Below are positions 12,342 to 21,969 of a stretch of DNA of 24,089 nucleotides, piece after piece (the stretch's first letter is position 1; each line of letters opens with the position of its first letter). The stretch covers positions 1 through 24,089 of the forward strand of contig BLJB01000432.1 of NCBI GenBank assembly GCA_013423325.1. Reading direction: 5' to 3'. Below the pieces are notes generated by a model. That model ran no database searches. It was not told where the DNA came from and saw only the letters and a program-made list of their open reading frames with translations. This stretch comes from Usnea hakonensis (Eukaryota; Ascomycota; Lecanoromycetes; Lecanorales; Parmeliaceae). The position numbers and the translations under genes are program-made.

Positions 12342-12531
12342 TAATATTATAAGTATAATTATTTATAGAGCTAAAGAAGATATATAATCTTTTTCCTATT
12401 TAGGTTTAGTACCTTAGTACCTCTCTATCTATATATCTTTCTTATATCTATATATAGATTTTACCTCCTTATCAATTGAATCCTACCTAGTTATATACTA
12501 CTATTGACTTGATCTGGTTACAGTCCTAACA
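12342..12531 (+). repeat. Probable gypsy 3' LTR
   Basis: This 190-bp segment starts TAATATTATAAG right after the polypurine tract (the original start was presumably TG, now TA) and ends CAGTCCTAACA. Its first ~110 bp are RIP-saturated. The last ~75 bp (about 12470-12531) retain TpG and CpA, for example tcaattgaatcc, ttgacttgatctgg and ttacagtcc. The boundaries are inferred from the tract and the terminal CA, because no second LTR copy is present for comparison. Confidence 0.5.
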
Positions 12532-12559
12532 CTAATAATAGTCTCCCCTTTTAAACCTT

Positions 12560-12809
12560 AGTCTTTAAGAGTTATAGAATTCTAAAAAATAGTTAAGCGA
12601 TAGATTAAAAACCTTTAAAATTAATAGAGATAAAAGAAAGAAAAGAAATACTAAAAGATATTATAATAATAGCGCGCTTAAAAAAGCTACCTCTATATTA
12701 TAAATTTAATATTAAAGGCTAGAGGATAATATATAATAATTATTTAATAGAGTATATATAGATATACTAAATAGAATACTTATTAAAAATTCTTTAGATT
12801 AATATCTAA
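12560..12809 (+). pseudogene. Unidentified RIPed coding relic
   Basis: Plus-strand translation gives a coherent charged segment, with words EIKERKEILKD, IARLKKLPLYYKFN and YNNYLIEYI, broken only by TAG/TAA stops of the kind RIP makes. It lies between the gypsy LTR and the solo LTR, and may continue past the solo LTR into 12978-13000. I do not recognise the family. It could be the start of another transposon ORF or a fragment of a duplicated host gene. Confidence 0.35.
12805..12809. repeat. Target-site duplication TCTAA (left)
   Basis: TCTAA directly precedes the TG of the solo LTR and recurs at 12973-12977 directly after its CA. Five bp is the usual duplication length for LTR retrotransposon integration. 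Confidence 0.85.
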
Positions 12810-12972
12810 TGTCACGGAATATCAATGACTAGTATCATATAATATGGAATGGTAATAATGTATATGGAAGAAAGAGTATCTACATGAAGAATCCTCCTCA
12901 TGAGGCCGGAGTGCCAAGGCTCGCTAAGCCCTATGAGGCTCCGCACATATCCTGTGGAGGATATCCGTAACA
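12810..12972. mobile_element. Solo LTR, un-RIPed, 163 bp
   Basis: The segment opens TGTCACGGAATATC and closes GGATATCCGTAACA. The ends are inverted copies (TGTCACGG against TGTTACGG) with the canonical TG...CA termini, and it is bounded by the 5-bp duplication TCTAA. It is rich in CpA and TpG (atcaatgac, ctacatgaag, ctcatgaggcc), so it has not been mutated by RIP although both neighbours are. This is a typical recombination product of a full LTR element. The TGTCACGG-type ends resemble fungal Ty3/gypsy LTRs, but no internal sequence remains to prove the superfamily. It is unrelated to the LTRs at 12342 and 14663. Confidence 0.88.
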
Positions 12973-12977
12973 TCTAA
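12973..12977. repeat. Target-site duplication TCTAA (right)
   Basis: This is the partner of 12805-12809, immediately 3' of the solo LTR's terminal CA. Confidence 0.85.
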
Positions 12978-12999
12978 GGAAAAAGAGTTATCTAAATTA

Positions 13000-13190
13000 T
13001 ACTACTATTGTCAAGGCAGCTGGTGGTGCACGAAAAAGGTGGTATCAAAGTCTATAATTCTTCTAGACTACGAAAAAGTACTAAATACTAGTACTAGTAA
13101 GTAGGTCCTTCTATTTCTAATTATCTACTAGTTATCTACTAGTAAGTAAGTCTTTCTATTCCTAGTTATTAGAAGACTATAATATCTTCC
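13000..13190 (+). repeat. Left terminal inverted repeat arm
   Basis: Its outer ~45 bp (13008-13052) keep CpA/TpG: gtcaaggcagctggtggtg, tgcacgaaaaaggtggta. It contains two subterminal copies of a ctagtaagtaggtccttctatt-like motif, at about 13094 and 13138. The inner half has lost CpA/TpG. Confidence 0.7.
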
Positions 13191-13225
13191 TTTATTAAAA
13201 AAGGACGCTTATATCCTTATAAGCC

Positions 13226-13560
13226 TAGATTTACTAGAGAATTAGTACTAAGTTTATATAAATAGTAGATAAAAATCGTAAACTAATAGATTTATTATCT
13301 AAATAAATCTAGTAGATTTACTAAATACTAAGTAGTATAGTAAATCTTAGTTTACTATAAATAGTAGAGTAGTATTTTTCGGGAAGGCTAGAAATAATAT
13401 AAGTATATAGAAGCTACTAGGTTTACTATAGATAGGTTTTTAAGAGCTAGTAGATTTACTAGATACTAAGTAGTACTAGTAAGTTAGGATTTACTAGGGA
13501 ATTATATTAGGTTTAGATAATAGATAAAATTTATAAGCTAGCGGAGTTACTAGGGAATTA
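13226..13560. repeat. Internal direct repeats in the TIR element
   Basis: Two motifs recur. Near 13303 and 13443 there is ctagtagatttactaRatac followed by taagtagta. Near 13230, 13488 and 13533 there is tttactagRgaatta followed by related sequence. Spacing is roughly 140 bp for the first pair. The rest of the interior (13560-14190) is AT-rich with nothing recognisable. Confidence 0.55.
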
Positions 13561-14189
13561 TTTATTGTAAATAGTAATTAAAATTAGGTTAAAAATAATA
13601 GTAAAAAGAGACTAGGGACTTTTAACTATATAGATAATTATTATAAATTATAAGTATTAAACTTAGTACTTTAGAGGCTCTTTATTAATAGTTATATAAT
13701 AACTATCTTTTAGAGTTACTAGTTATTAAAGTATTATAAATTAGATATAGTTATAAAATTATTAAATTATAATAGTAACCTTTTAGGTATACTTATTTTC
13801 TTTAATACTTTTTAAAATAAGTTATAATTATAATCGGAAATAATTAACTAGAAAGGAAATATATATAATTGGAAAAATTATTAAAGATAGTTATTAATAA
13901 AGCTAAAATCTTATAGATTATAAATATAATTAGAGCTATTAATTTAATCTAGTAATAATTAGTTTTAATATTAATTAATAACTAGCTTTTTTATTTCTAG
14001 AATAATTATTTCTAGCTTTTATAGGGTATCTTTAATACGTTTAAAGATTTAGTTAATCTTTTTAGAAATATCGCGCTTTTCTTAATTATCCTAGAAAGAC
14101 TTTAGATAAGTAATATATATATTAAGGATACTAATTACCCGGTACTTATAAATAGTAAATTCTATTATTATAGTATATCTAAAATTAAT

Positions 14190-14398
14190 AAGGTCGTAGT
14201 TATTGTAGCCTTCTAATGACTAGGAATGAAAGGACCTACTTACTAGCATATAATAACTAGGAATAGAAGGACCTACTTGCTAGTACTAGTACTTAGTACT
14301 AGCTACTAGTACTTAGCTTTTTTCGTAGTCTAGAAGAATATTAGACTTCTTATACTACCTTTTTTAAGATCTACTAGCTACTATAATAATTAGTAGTA
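14190..14398 (-). repeat. Right terminal inverted repeat arm
   Basis: This is the inverted partner of 13000-13190. In its outer part the positions that are TpG/CpA in the left arm have become TpA (agctagtaga against agctggtggt). In its inner part (14208-14235) it is the less mutated arm (gactaggaatgaaagg). It also carries two copies of the subterminal motif aataactaggaatagaagg. Confidence 0.7.
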
Positions 14399-14549
14399 AC
14401 CCCTCTAGATACTTAAGAAATATAGTAGTTATTTTTTAAATATTACCCTAAAGACTCTAGAAGTCTATAATACTTCTATAACCTTTACTATATTTAAAGA
14501 TATAATAGAGATTGTTAAGTAATAATCTAGAATTATTAATACTTATTAA

Positions 14550-14640
14550 TAGTCCTAATATTTATTTTATATATATCTAGGATTACTAGTACTCTAGTAA
14601 TCTTAATATTTACTTTATAATATCTAGGATTACTAGTACT
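14550..14640 (+). repeat. 47-bp tandem duplication
   Basis: TATCTAGGATTACTAGTACT occurs at 14574-14593 and again at 14621-14640, exactly 47 bp apart, with related sequence (taatatttaYtttat) between. This is the only structure I see in 14399-14657, a RIPed gap between the TIR element and the copia insertion. Confidence 0.8.
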
Positions 14641-14657
14641 TATTTACTTTTCGAGTA

Positions 14658-14662
14658 TTACT
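14658..14662. repeat. Target-site duplication TTACT (left)
   Basis: TTACT directly precedes the left copia LTR and is repeated at 22127-22131 directly after the right LTR. This proves a single insertion event spanning 14663-22126. Confidence 0.93.
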
Positions 14663-14807
14663 TGTTGAAAGTAGGTATGTGGAACACTTGTTGATTAGTT
14701 GATTGGTTCTGGAAGCACAAGAAATGTGCGAGACTATTTACAAAATGCCAAGGCGCCAAGGTCGCGTAACGAAGTCACGTGACTCGGTAAACCTTCCTAT
14801 TTTGATA
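14663..14807 (-). repeat. Copia LTR, left copy (3' LTR of the element)
   Basis: This 145-bp repeat starts TGTTGAAAGTAGG and ends CCTATTTTGATA (original end GACA, as in the other copy). It differs from 21982-22126 at seven positions, every one a transition explained by CpA-to-TpA or its complement. It contains a perfect 10-bp palindrome GTCACGTGAC at 14774-14783 (an E-box core), a plausible promoter element, and two copies of CCAAGG. Confidence 0.92.
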
Positions 14808-15585
14808 CTCCTACTCGAGCGCATTTCTTCTTCCAAAAAATCAAATTCCAACTCCCACATCAACTCTATGCTATGCGATGGTGACATTAGGGTAGCAGAG
14901 GTGATACGATAATATAGTAGGAAGTATTGGGCTATATAATAGCTCGGTACTTAATCCCGTAATGGTATTACTATACAAACTTTCTATTTTTCGCAAAAAA
15001 TACGGTTATTTGAAAATCTTTTTCGATATCTACTAAGTGCACACCAAATTTCAACCAAAACGAGGTCGGAGGATATATATAGGGGTTCGTGCACTGCATG
15101 AGGAATGCTCCGAGTAGCTATAGTGACTATAGTGGCTAAATAGTAGCCAGGTGAGTGGCTGCGAGGCTGGAAGTAATGCTTTAGGGCCGAGACGGTACTA
15201 CAAGGACCCGTATAAGACGAATTAGAAGGCCCCCATATGCTGGCAGTTAGAATCAACTCCAGGGAGGAAAAGAAAAGGATTGATTAGCAGTTGGTAGTAG
15301 TAAAGAGAAAAGATATAAGGGGAAAGTCTACCGAGTATAGACTAGTTAATAAGACTGATAAGCCGAATTATCTAGACTAGTTAGGGACTAATAGGCCGAA
15401 TCAACCAGTTAATAAGACTAATTTAGGACTAAAAGACCTAGTGATTTAGTATTCAAGGTACTAAGAGGGGACGACGATAACGGCGATAGTATGCCTAGGA
15501 AGAAGGTCTAGGAAGGGTAAATTGCAGGCTAATCTTAGTAATAACTAAAAGTTAGAATGGCGAATAGCTCCTATAGGCTATCTAG
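14808..15585 (-). other. Copia 3' untranslated region
   Basis: This lies between the double stop of pol and the 3' LTR. Beside the LTR is a short interrupted purine tract (minus strand GAGTAGGAG, 14808-14816), a candidate polypurine primer. The segment to about 15300 retains many CpA/TpG sites. From about 15300 onward they become scarce. Open frames of 69 and 90 codons here have no recognisable protein features. Their openness fits simple lack of RIP rather than coding. Confidence 0.6.
15341..15440. repeat. Degenerate tandem repeats in the copia 3' UTR
   Basis: Three related units follow one another: gactagttaataagact, then gactagttagggactaatag, then aaccagttaataagact with a following ttaggactaaaagac. 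The first two are each followed by a gccgaat word. Unit length is about 30-40 bp with indels. Confidence 0.6.
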
Positions 15586-16395
15586 TTATTAGTTTGGTCG
15601 TTTTAGGCTAATAGCCTCCCGAAATACCTTAAACTTGTCCCTAGAAAGAGCCTTAGTTAATTCATTAGCGACTTGCAAATCAGTAGGAGTATATTTAAAG
15701 GCCACTAATTTATTAGCTACTTTCTCCCTATAGAAATAGTTAGTAATATTAATATACTTAGTGCGACCGTGAGATCTAGGGTCCTTTAATAATACAATTG
15801 CTCCCTGGTTATCCCCGTAGATAATAACCGTTTCTAGGCCGTTACCGCGTCTAGGACGTAGAGATATTAGTAGGCTTCGTAACTAAATTGCCTCCTTAGT
15901 AGCTTGCGTTTGGCCAATATACTTAGCTTTATAGGTAGATAGAGTAATAGTGGTCTAGCGCTTCGAGGACTAGCTGATTACTACGCTTTCTATATTGAAT
16001 ATATAGCTAGAAGTAGAGCGACGAGTAGCTATATCACCTACCTAGTCGGAGTCCGTATAGCTAATCAAGTCCGAAAGAGTACCCTAAAAAACTAGTTCTA
16101 TATTAATAGTCCCTTTAAGATATATAAAGATCCTTTTAACTACCCCCTAATACTTCTTAGTCGGGTTATATATATAACGACTGACTACCGAGATAGCGAA
16201 TACTAGATCTAGTCGAGTCCTAAGTATTACGTATATAAGGGATCCTACAGCTGATTAGTAGCGGGTCTTATCCTTCTAAGTGGCTTGGTAACCCTCTTCT
16301 ACTAGTTTATATTTGGCTGAGGTCTCTATAGGAGTGGAGACCGGCTTGGCCTCCTATATACTATTGTCGTAGAGTATACGTTCAATATACCTAGC

Positions 16396-16599
16396 CTATC
16401 TAAGGCGAATGGTTCTCTTGGCTCTGTCTCGAGTCACTATTATTCCCAGGTAGCAAGTGTAAGGCCCTAAGTTAGTCATTCGAAACCGAGTATTAAGAGT
16501 ATCCTTAATACGCTGGATATCTCTTCGATTAGGACTAGTTACTAGTATATCGTCCACGTAGAGTGCCACGATAGTGCCTGTACGGCTGTCGGCAAACAC
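16396..16599 (-). pseudogene. Longest uninterrupted RT segment (YVDD box intact)
   Basis: Sixty-seven codons of the copia reverse transcriptase are free of stops. They contain the catalytic box A-L-Y-V-D-D-I-L-V at about 16537-16566 and the following MTNLGPYTCYLGI block, where copia RTs have the conserved LG.....YLGI motif. The apparent Met start is an internal codon of the polyprotein, not a real initiator. Both catalytic aspartates survive here, whereas the older copia and gypsy copies in this window have Asn substitutions. Confidence 0.93.
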
Positions 16600-17877
16600 G
16601 CTATAGTTAGTATCGATAGGGTAGAGTCCCTGCTCCTTTATAAAATCGGAGAAGGTATTATACTATATACGGGGGGATTACTTTAAACCATATAAGGCCT
16701 TATTAAGCTTGTAGACCTTATTAGGGTATTGCTTCGACTTGAAACCGGTGGGCTATATTATATAAATAACCTCTTTAACTGCCCTATATAAGAAGGCGGT
16801 TTTGATATCTATCTACTCTAGATCCTAATCTAGAGCCGCTATAAGAGCAAATAAGGCCTTATAGCTTATAGGCTTAATAACCGAGGCGAAAGTCTTATTG
16901 TAATCTAGGCCTTTACGCTAAGAGTATCCTAGTACTACCTAGCGTGCCTTGTAGCGAGTAACTTCTCCTTTAGGACCTCGCTTTAGGGTAAATACCTACT
17001 TGCCTCTTAGAGGCTTGCGATCCGATAGATAGTCTACTAGCTCCTACGTCCTATTCTCTATTAACGAATTAATCTCGTCTTCCGTAGCGGCTTCCTAGTT
17101 ATTACTATTAGGGTTATTATCCGAGACGGCTTCGTTATAGCTCTTAGGCTTATAGGACTCCCGAACGATAGATATAAGTAAGGCTAGTAGGTCCGGTAAG
17201 AGATCGCGATATCGCAGTTTAGAATGATTCGCGAGAGGTCTAGGTTTAGGTGATTCTAAGCTTGCCAAGCTTGATATTAATAGGGTGCTAGTAGGCGTTA
17301 GTACTGGCGTAGTAGAGGCTATAGGGATAGAAGTAGGAGTAGGGGCGAGAGTAGGGGTAGGTACTAGTTCGTCTTCTATAGTAATAATTTGAGGATCCGC
17401 GGTAGTAGGTATTAAGCCTTTCCTAGGCTAAGTCGACGTTATTAACGGCGGCGATATTTCCCCTACTAGGGGAGGCTTTGACTACTTGACGCGAAGGAAT
17501 TTGGGTGGAACCTTCCCCCATATTACCTGAGACGTGCGAAAGGTTCTTCCGTCCTCAAGTAGTATCTGATAGATTCGATCGCCCTTATATCCTAGCAGTC
17601 TAGTAGGACTCTTGGTAATAGTGCGGTCTTGACTAGTCTTCTAATTAGTGCTAGGCTTCCGTGCGAGATACTAGTCATAGGAGCCAAGGGGACGAAGATG
17701 CTTTAGCCTAGGCTATACGCTAGTCTTAGCTTCGTAGGGGGTTAGCTTGCGGCTCTAGGTAGGGCGACGATTATATAAGTAACTAGCTGCTATTATTAGT
17801 TAAGGCTAGTACTCTATAGAGAGACCTATCTCTTCTATTACTATGAAGATATATCTTTTTAGGTCTTAGTTAAGTCT

Positions 17878-18171
17878 CTCAGAGGAGCCATTCTATTTAG
17901 GGTTACTTGGAATAGTAGGCTCCTATACGATACTACTATTACCGCGAAAGCGGTTAAACTCATAGTTAGAGTACTTACTACCCTAGTTAGTCCGGAGACG
18001 GTTATATCGGAAATTACCTCTTTCGTTGCGTATAAGGTAACGACGGAAAGTAGTAAATACTTTATCCTTCGAGCGGAGGATTTCTACCTCGGAGATCTTT
18101 ATATAGTCGTCGAGGAAGGTAATAAAGTATTTAAAACTAAGTCTAGTTTCCTCTATTTAGCCGAGATTACT
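17878..18171 (-). pseudogene. Copia integrase catalytic core, both Asp lost
   Basis: The three catalytic positions can be located precisely. The first is at 18166-18168 in LDLIYSN (Asp expected, Asn present). The second is at 17986-17988 in RTN-stop-G (Asp expected, Asn present). The Glu is at 17878-17880 in NGSSERLN (retained). The second and third are separated by exactly 35 codons. Each Asp-to-Asn change is GAY to AAY after a T, the RIP-type TpG to TpA. The enzyme would be dead even without the stops. Confidence 0.87.
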
Positions 18172-20820
18172 ATAGATAAGATCTAAACGTCGCCTACTAG
18201 GGCGAATATAGGAAGTATACCTAACCTACTATATCTTCTTAATAGCGCAAGATATATAAGGTACCTTATCTATAACCTCTTTTAATAGATCGATACTATA
18301 GTATTTAAGTTGCTACATATCCCCAGAGTAACCTAGATAACGATAATAATAAGCTATAGTCTTAGGATTAGGCTTACGCTTCCGTCTTTTCTATGGCCTA
18401 TCTCTATAGTCAGATATTCTAGAGTCACCTAACTCTAAATCCGAAGTTGAATATAAGGCCGAATCCGATTCTGAACTAGAATCCGAGCTATTATAGCTAG
18501 AAGCGGAGCTAATATTAGAGTCGGACTTATAATAGGAAGTACGGGAGCGCTTTCTATTATTAATAGGTATAGGGGAGATAATCGGGCCTCCGATTAGGTT
18601 AGTAGCTACTATAGCCGAGCGGGATTTCTTCTTTAGACAAGTTTTAGAGGCTTGCTTTAGTATTGGGACCGATATAGATAGCTGCTTAGGATCGTCCTCC
18701 TATATATTAAAGCGATAGATATCGTTATTAATAAGCTAGGTAGTAATTCCTCTTACCTCGATTTCGATTCCCCTAGGGACGATTTTTATCGGGTAGCCTG
18801 ATCGCATCAGCTTACCCTAAGAAATTAGGTTTATAGGCAGGCTAGGGATATAGAGTACGTCGTCGAGGATTAGTAGACGATATTAGCCGCTAATATTAAT
18901 TCCGATTTTAATTTTACCTTTAGTAACTAGGTAGAGGGATCCCCTAATACCCCTAATTAGCCGACAGTCGTCCTCAGAAGTAAGAGGATGATAAGTCTTA
19001 AAAACTAAACGATTAGGTATCATATAGACCGAATAGTACGAGTCTAAACCCTATCTCAGGAGTTTAGATTCTGCCGCTATAGTAATAGTCTCTATAATAT
19101 AAGACTCTAGCTTCCTATCCTTAGGGAGTACGGCGACGTAGTAGTTACGTCTACTATAGTCCCGGTTAGTACTAGAGTCAGAAGCCGAACCGTCTTTACT
19201 GGCGGTATTATAGTAAGCAGGGTTAGTATCCCGGCGGGGCTTACGAGATTTCTTATAGTGGTTATAGCGATCGTGACGATTACTCTTTCGGCTATTACGG
19301 TACCTACGGTCCCTATCGCTACGCTGTCGTTTACTATTATCATTCTGACTACGGCTCGAGGTTCGCTTATATTAGTTTAATCTACCCTTATATTCGTTAC
19401 GGGTATAATAGTTCTTTTTATAATTCTAGTAGTACTTAACTAAGCGTTAAATATAGACCGCGTCTAGTCCTTCGACTATACCGTCCTAGGGCTTCTCTAC
19501 TCTAAGAGTAGTTGCGATATACGCCTCTAGCTATATTACTACTATTCTTAGGGTAGATTTAGTACGACTAGCCGAAGGATTAATTATACTCTAAATAAAT
19601 CGCTACGTCGTATACTCGAGACTAAAGGTAGCATTTCCGTTATCATCTATAGCCGGATAGGTCTAGGTATAAGTTAGGAAATAGTTTTTATACGCCTTAC
19701 CGAGGCTAGTATAGAAGAGGAAGATAAGGAGATTCTCGTTAAAGCCTAACTTATCGTATATATTAAGAATATTATTATATAGTTCCTTAAACTTCCTAGC
19801 GTACTTAGCGACGGTTTAGTAGTCTGAAAGCTTGAGAGATAGAAGTTAGTAGTAGTAATTATTAAGGGTTCTAGTCCCTTTAGGCTTATAACCTATTTAG
19901 ATAGCGATCTAGAGGAGGTAGGCGTTAGAGGTATTATCCTTATAATCGTTATAATAGTTAATACCCAGGCTACTAAGTATCGCGTTATAAGCTAGAAGAT
20001 ACTTATTTTCCTACTTTTCTAAACGGTCCTTATAGCTAGTATCGTTAATTTCGGGGACTATAACGGGTTCTTAGCCTTCTATACGCCTACTATTAGCAGT
20101 AATAATTCGATCGATATTAGCCTAAGTGACTTTAGCTAGGAATACTAATTAGGTAGTAGTAGTATATTTCTATAGTATCGAGGTAATTAACTATATTCTT
20201 ATTTCTCGTTTCTATACCTAGTACCCTTTAGGGTTCTCAAGCTTCTCGATCTTCGGTAGGGATAGTACTCTTATCGATTCGTACTCTATAGTTGGATAGT
20301 AAAGGGGTTCGTAGAGGCGACTTAACTTTATAACTAAATAAGTCGATATTACTATAGTCTGAAAGAATTAACTCTTCGGTAGAGTACCTAGAAGTCGTTA
20401 GAGTAGATTCTCTCGATATAGATAGACGATACGCGTCTTACTCGTATTCTAGGGCCTTCTAGATGGGTTCACTAAGCTAAATTAGAAGTTAGACGGTGGC
20501 GCGTCTACGAGATTCCCCCTTTCCGACGGTACCGTATATATTAAGGTTACGGTAGTAACGAGGGAAGTCTCGCGTAAGAATCTAGTACTATTTACGTTTA
20601 CGTAGCTAATCCTACTTAGAGATATAGTAGACTCCGTCTACTTCTTCGTAATCGATAATAATTTGAGCTTTCTACTCAGGAGTTGGGGTGTAGGAAGAAT
20701 AGTAATATATACTAGCCGGAGTCTAGAGGTATAGTAGATTACGTGCGATACGTGTAGATCTTCTAATCTTATACGACGAGGTTTAGGGTATATATATTGA
20801 TCCTAAGGCTTAGTCGAATA

Positions 20821-21969
20821 ACTCCTCAGTATTATCCCCTCTAATTATTTGTATATCCCTAGAAAGGGGTTACGCTTATTCGTGCCATACGTATTTATTC
20901 TACTCCCTTACTCTTTCGAAACGTTCTTCCTTACTTACGACTTTGCGCGCTACCGTTTCTGAAGATAATAGCGATATTTGGCGTGGAGTTAGTAGGAATT
21001 TAAGTAAGGGCGAAGCCTACCGAGATTACGTAGTTAGTAGTTCGCTCGCTATTAACGTTCGGTAATTACGATAGCGGCTCGATAATTGTAGTTAGACTAG
21101 TTACTAGATATTAAGATTAACTAACTCCTAATTTAATATAGTAAGTAGTTAGGCTAGAAGAGACGTTTCGTATCTTACTTACAAATTAATAGTAAAATCG
21201 ATAGTATAGTATTAGTAATAGTGCCCTTCGACTAAAATTATCGGAAAGAGATTACAAAGAGGGACTAGTAAAATAAAAATAGCTTATAATTAGCTACCTA
21301 GTATCCTTTTAGATATAGTAACGGCCTAAGCGGCTCTTAGATAGTAATTTGATAGTAGTAGCGTCCTTCGACTTATCTTAAAGTATCGAAATAGGTAGTT
21401 ATAAGAGATTACCTAGAATAACTAGTAAAATAAAACTAACTTCTCACTTTCGTAATCGATTATCTAGAGTCCTTAGGGGCACGTAATGGCTATTCGGTTT
21501 AATTAGACCGCTTAGTAACTTAATAGCACCGAAAATGTAGTTGCAATTTAGCAGTTTTGGATACTCTCGAGCCTTATAATAATAGTATAGAGCAGGCGAG
21601 TATAGTCTGTACGGTTTAGATAGTCTAAGAAAACTCTGTAGAGTTATAGCGACGTCTGATTAGCGTGATCTATAGGCGGAATGGTATCTTTCAGTGGATA
21701 ATCATTGGTTAATACTAGCGCGCGACCCGGTCGCGGCTAGGCTGAATAGTCACAGCGCAATTTGCGCACTTTTCAGGGTTAAATCGATCCCCACATCCTT
21801 TCTGTAGCCCAGTAGGCTATCCCTAGTACAGTTGATTTTCTTGTTCGGGTATATCCCGACTAATAGACAGTATAACTGGTGGTTCGTTTAGCCCTTTCTA
21901 GAACTCTTGTTGTAAGCCAGTAGGTATAATATAAAGCGAAAGGATTACTGAAATGATACCCTACGACCC
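20821..21969 (-). other. Copia leader between primer-binding site and gag
   Basis: About 1.1 kb separates the primer-binding site from recognisable gag. It is moderately GC-rich. Its outer part (about 21480-21981) retains CpA/TpG, and its inner part is depleted. In-frame translation upstream of 20820 continues but with low-complexity residues and stops, so the gag start could lie anywhere from about 20500 to 20950. Direct repeats occur at 21211-21437. Confidence 0.5.
21211..21437. repeat. Direct repeat pair in the copia leader
   Basis: Units at about 21211-21280 and 21351-21437 share the ordered words tagtaatagtgcccttcgac / tagtagtagcgtccttcgac, then atcg, then agagatta, then gactagtaaaataaaa / aactagtaaaataaaa. 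The start-to-start distance is about 140 bp. Confidence 0.7.

Larger units (their letters stand above)
8250..12531 (+). mobile_element. Ty3/gypsy chromovirus relic, 5' LTR missing
   Basis: This plus-strand LTR retrotransposon keeps the order RT-RNase H-integrase-chromodomain, then an untranslated stretch (11764-12330), a G10 polypurine tract and a probable 3' LTR ending CCTAACA at 12531. I found no second copy of that LTR to the left. The element is therefore probably truncated where it meets the LINE start at about 8243-8250. Its AT saturation is comparable to that of the LINE and the left copia. Confidence 0.75.
13000..14398. mobile_element. Non-coding element with long terminal inverted repeats
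   Basis: The outer ~190 bp on each side (about 13000-13190 and 14190-14398) are inverted copies. For example, ttcttctagactacgaaaaa on the left is matched on the other strand near 14315-14335. Nearly all arm differences are transitions of RIP type. Both ends start TACTACTA in the inward direction, and a TA duplication is possible but not proven. The interior (13190-14190) shows no recognisable coding sequence and contains internal repeats. It resembles a non-autonomous DNA transposon or foldback element; the superfamily is undetermined. Confidence 0.7.
15589..20820 (-). pseudogene. Copia gag-pol polyprotein, single frame with RIP stops
   Basis: The gag-pol frame runs unshifted from at least 20520 to a double stop TAATAA (15586-15591): over 1,640 codons with no indel. 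Gag spans about 19430-20500 (LENPKGY near 20230, LYNNILNIYDKLGFNE near 19770). An Arg/Ser-rich tail with a weak knuckle remnant follows at about 19250-19430. Protease has LDSYYSV at 19044 (for D-S-C). The pre-integrase motif YRYLGYSGD is near 18340. Integrase D,D(35)E is at 18166, 17986 and 17878. RT spans about 17070-16400 with an intact YVDDILV. RNase H has SYTDSD-stop-VGD (16033-16062). Interruptions are mainly TAG at Trp or Gln codons. His, Gln, Cys, Trp and Met codons are strongly depleted because they contain CA or TG. The true start is not visible; ATG may have become ATA, so the 5' limit is approximate. Confidence 0.9.

Noticed and set aside
13226..13560. CRISPR-like repeat array
   Set aside because: Repeats are degenerate, unevenly spaced and inside an inverted-repeat transposon of a fungus; there are no regular spacers.
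14703..14912. Plus-strand open frame of 69 codons across the copia 3' LTR
   Set aside because: It starts inside the LTR and ends in the 3' UTR. The same LTR segment at 22022-22126 does not continue the frame, and the protein has no recognisable feature.
14984..15256. Minus-strand open frame of 90 codons
   Set aside because: It lies in the un-RIPed 3' UTR of the copia, downstream of the pol stop. The sequence is not domain-like, so lack of RIP stops is sufficient explanation.
19107..19343. Minus-strand open frame of 78 codons, Val/Ile/Thr-rich
   Set aside because: It is a shadow of gag-pol in another frame. The gag-pol frame here encodes the Arg/Ser-rich gag tail and continues into protease.
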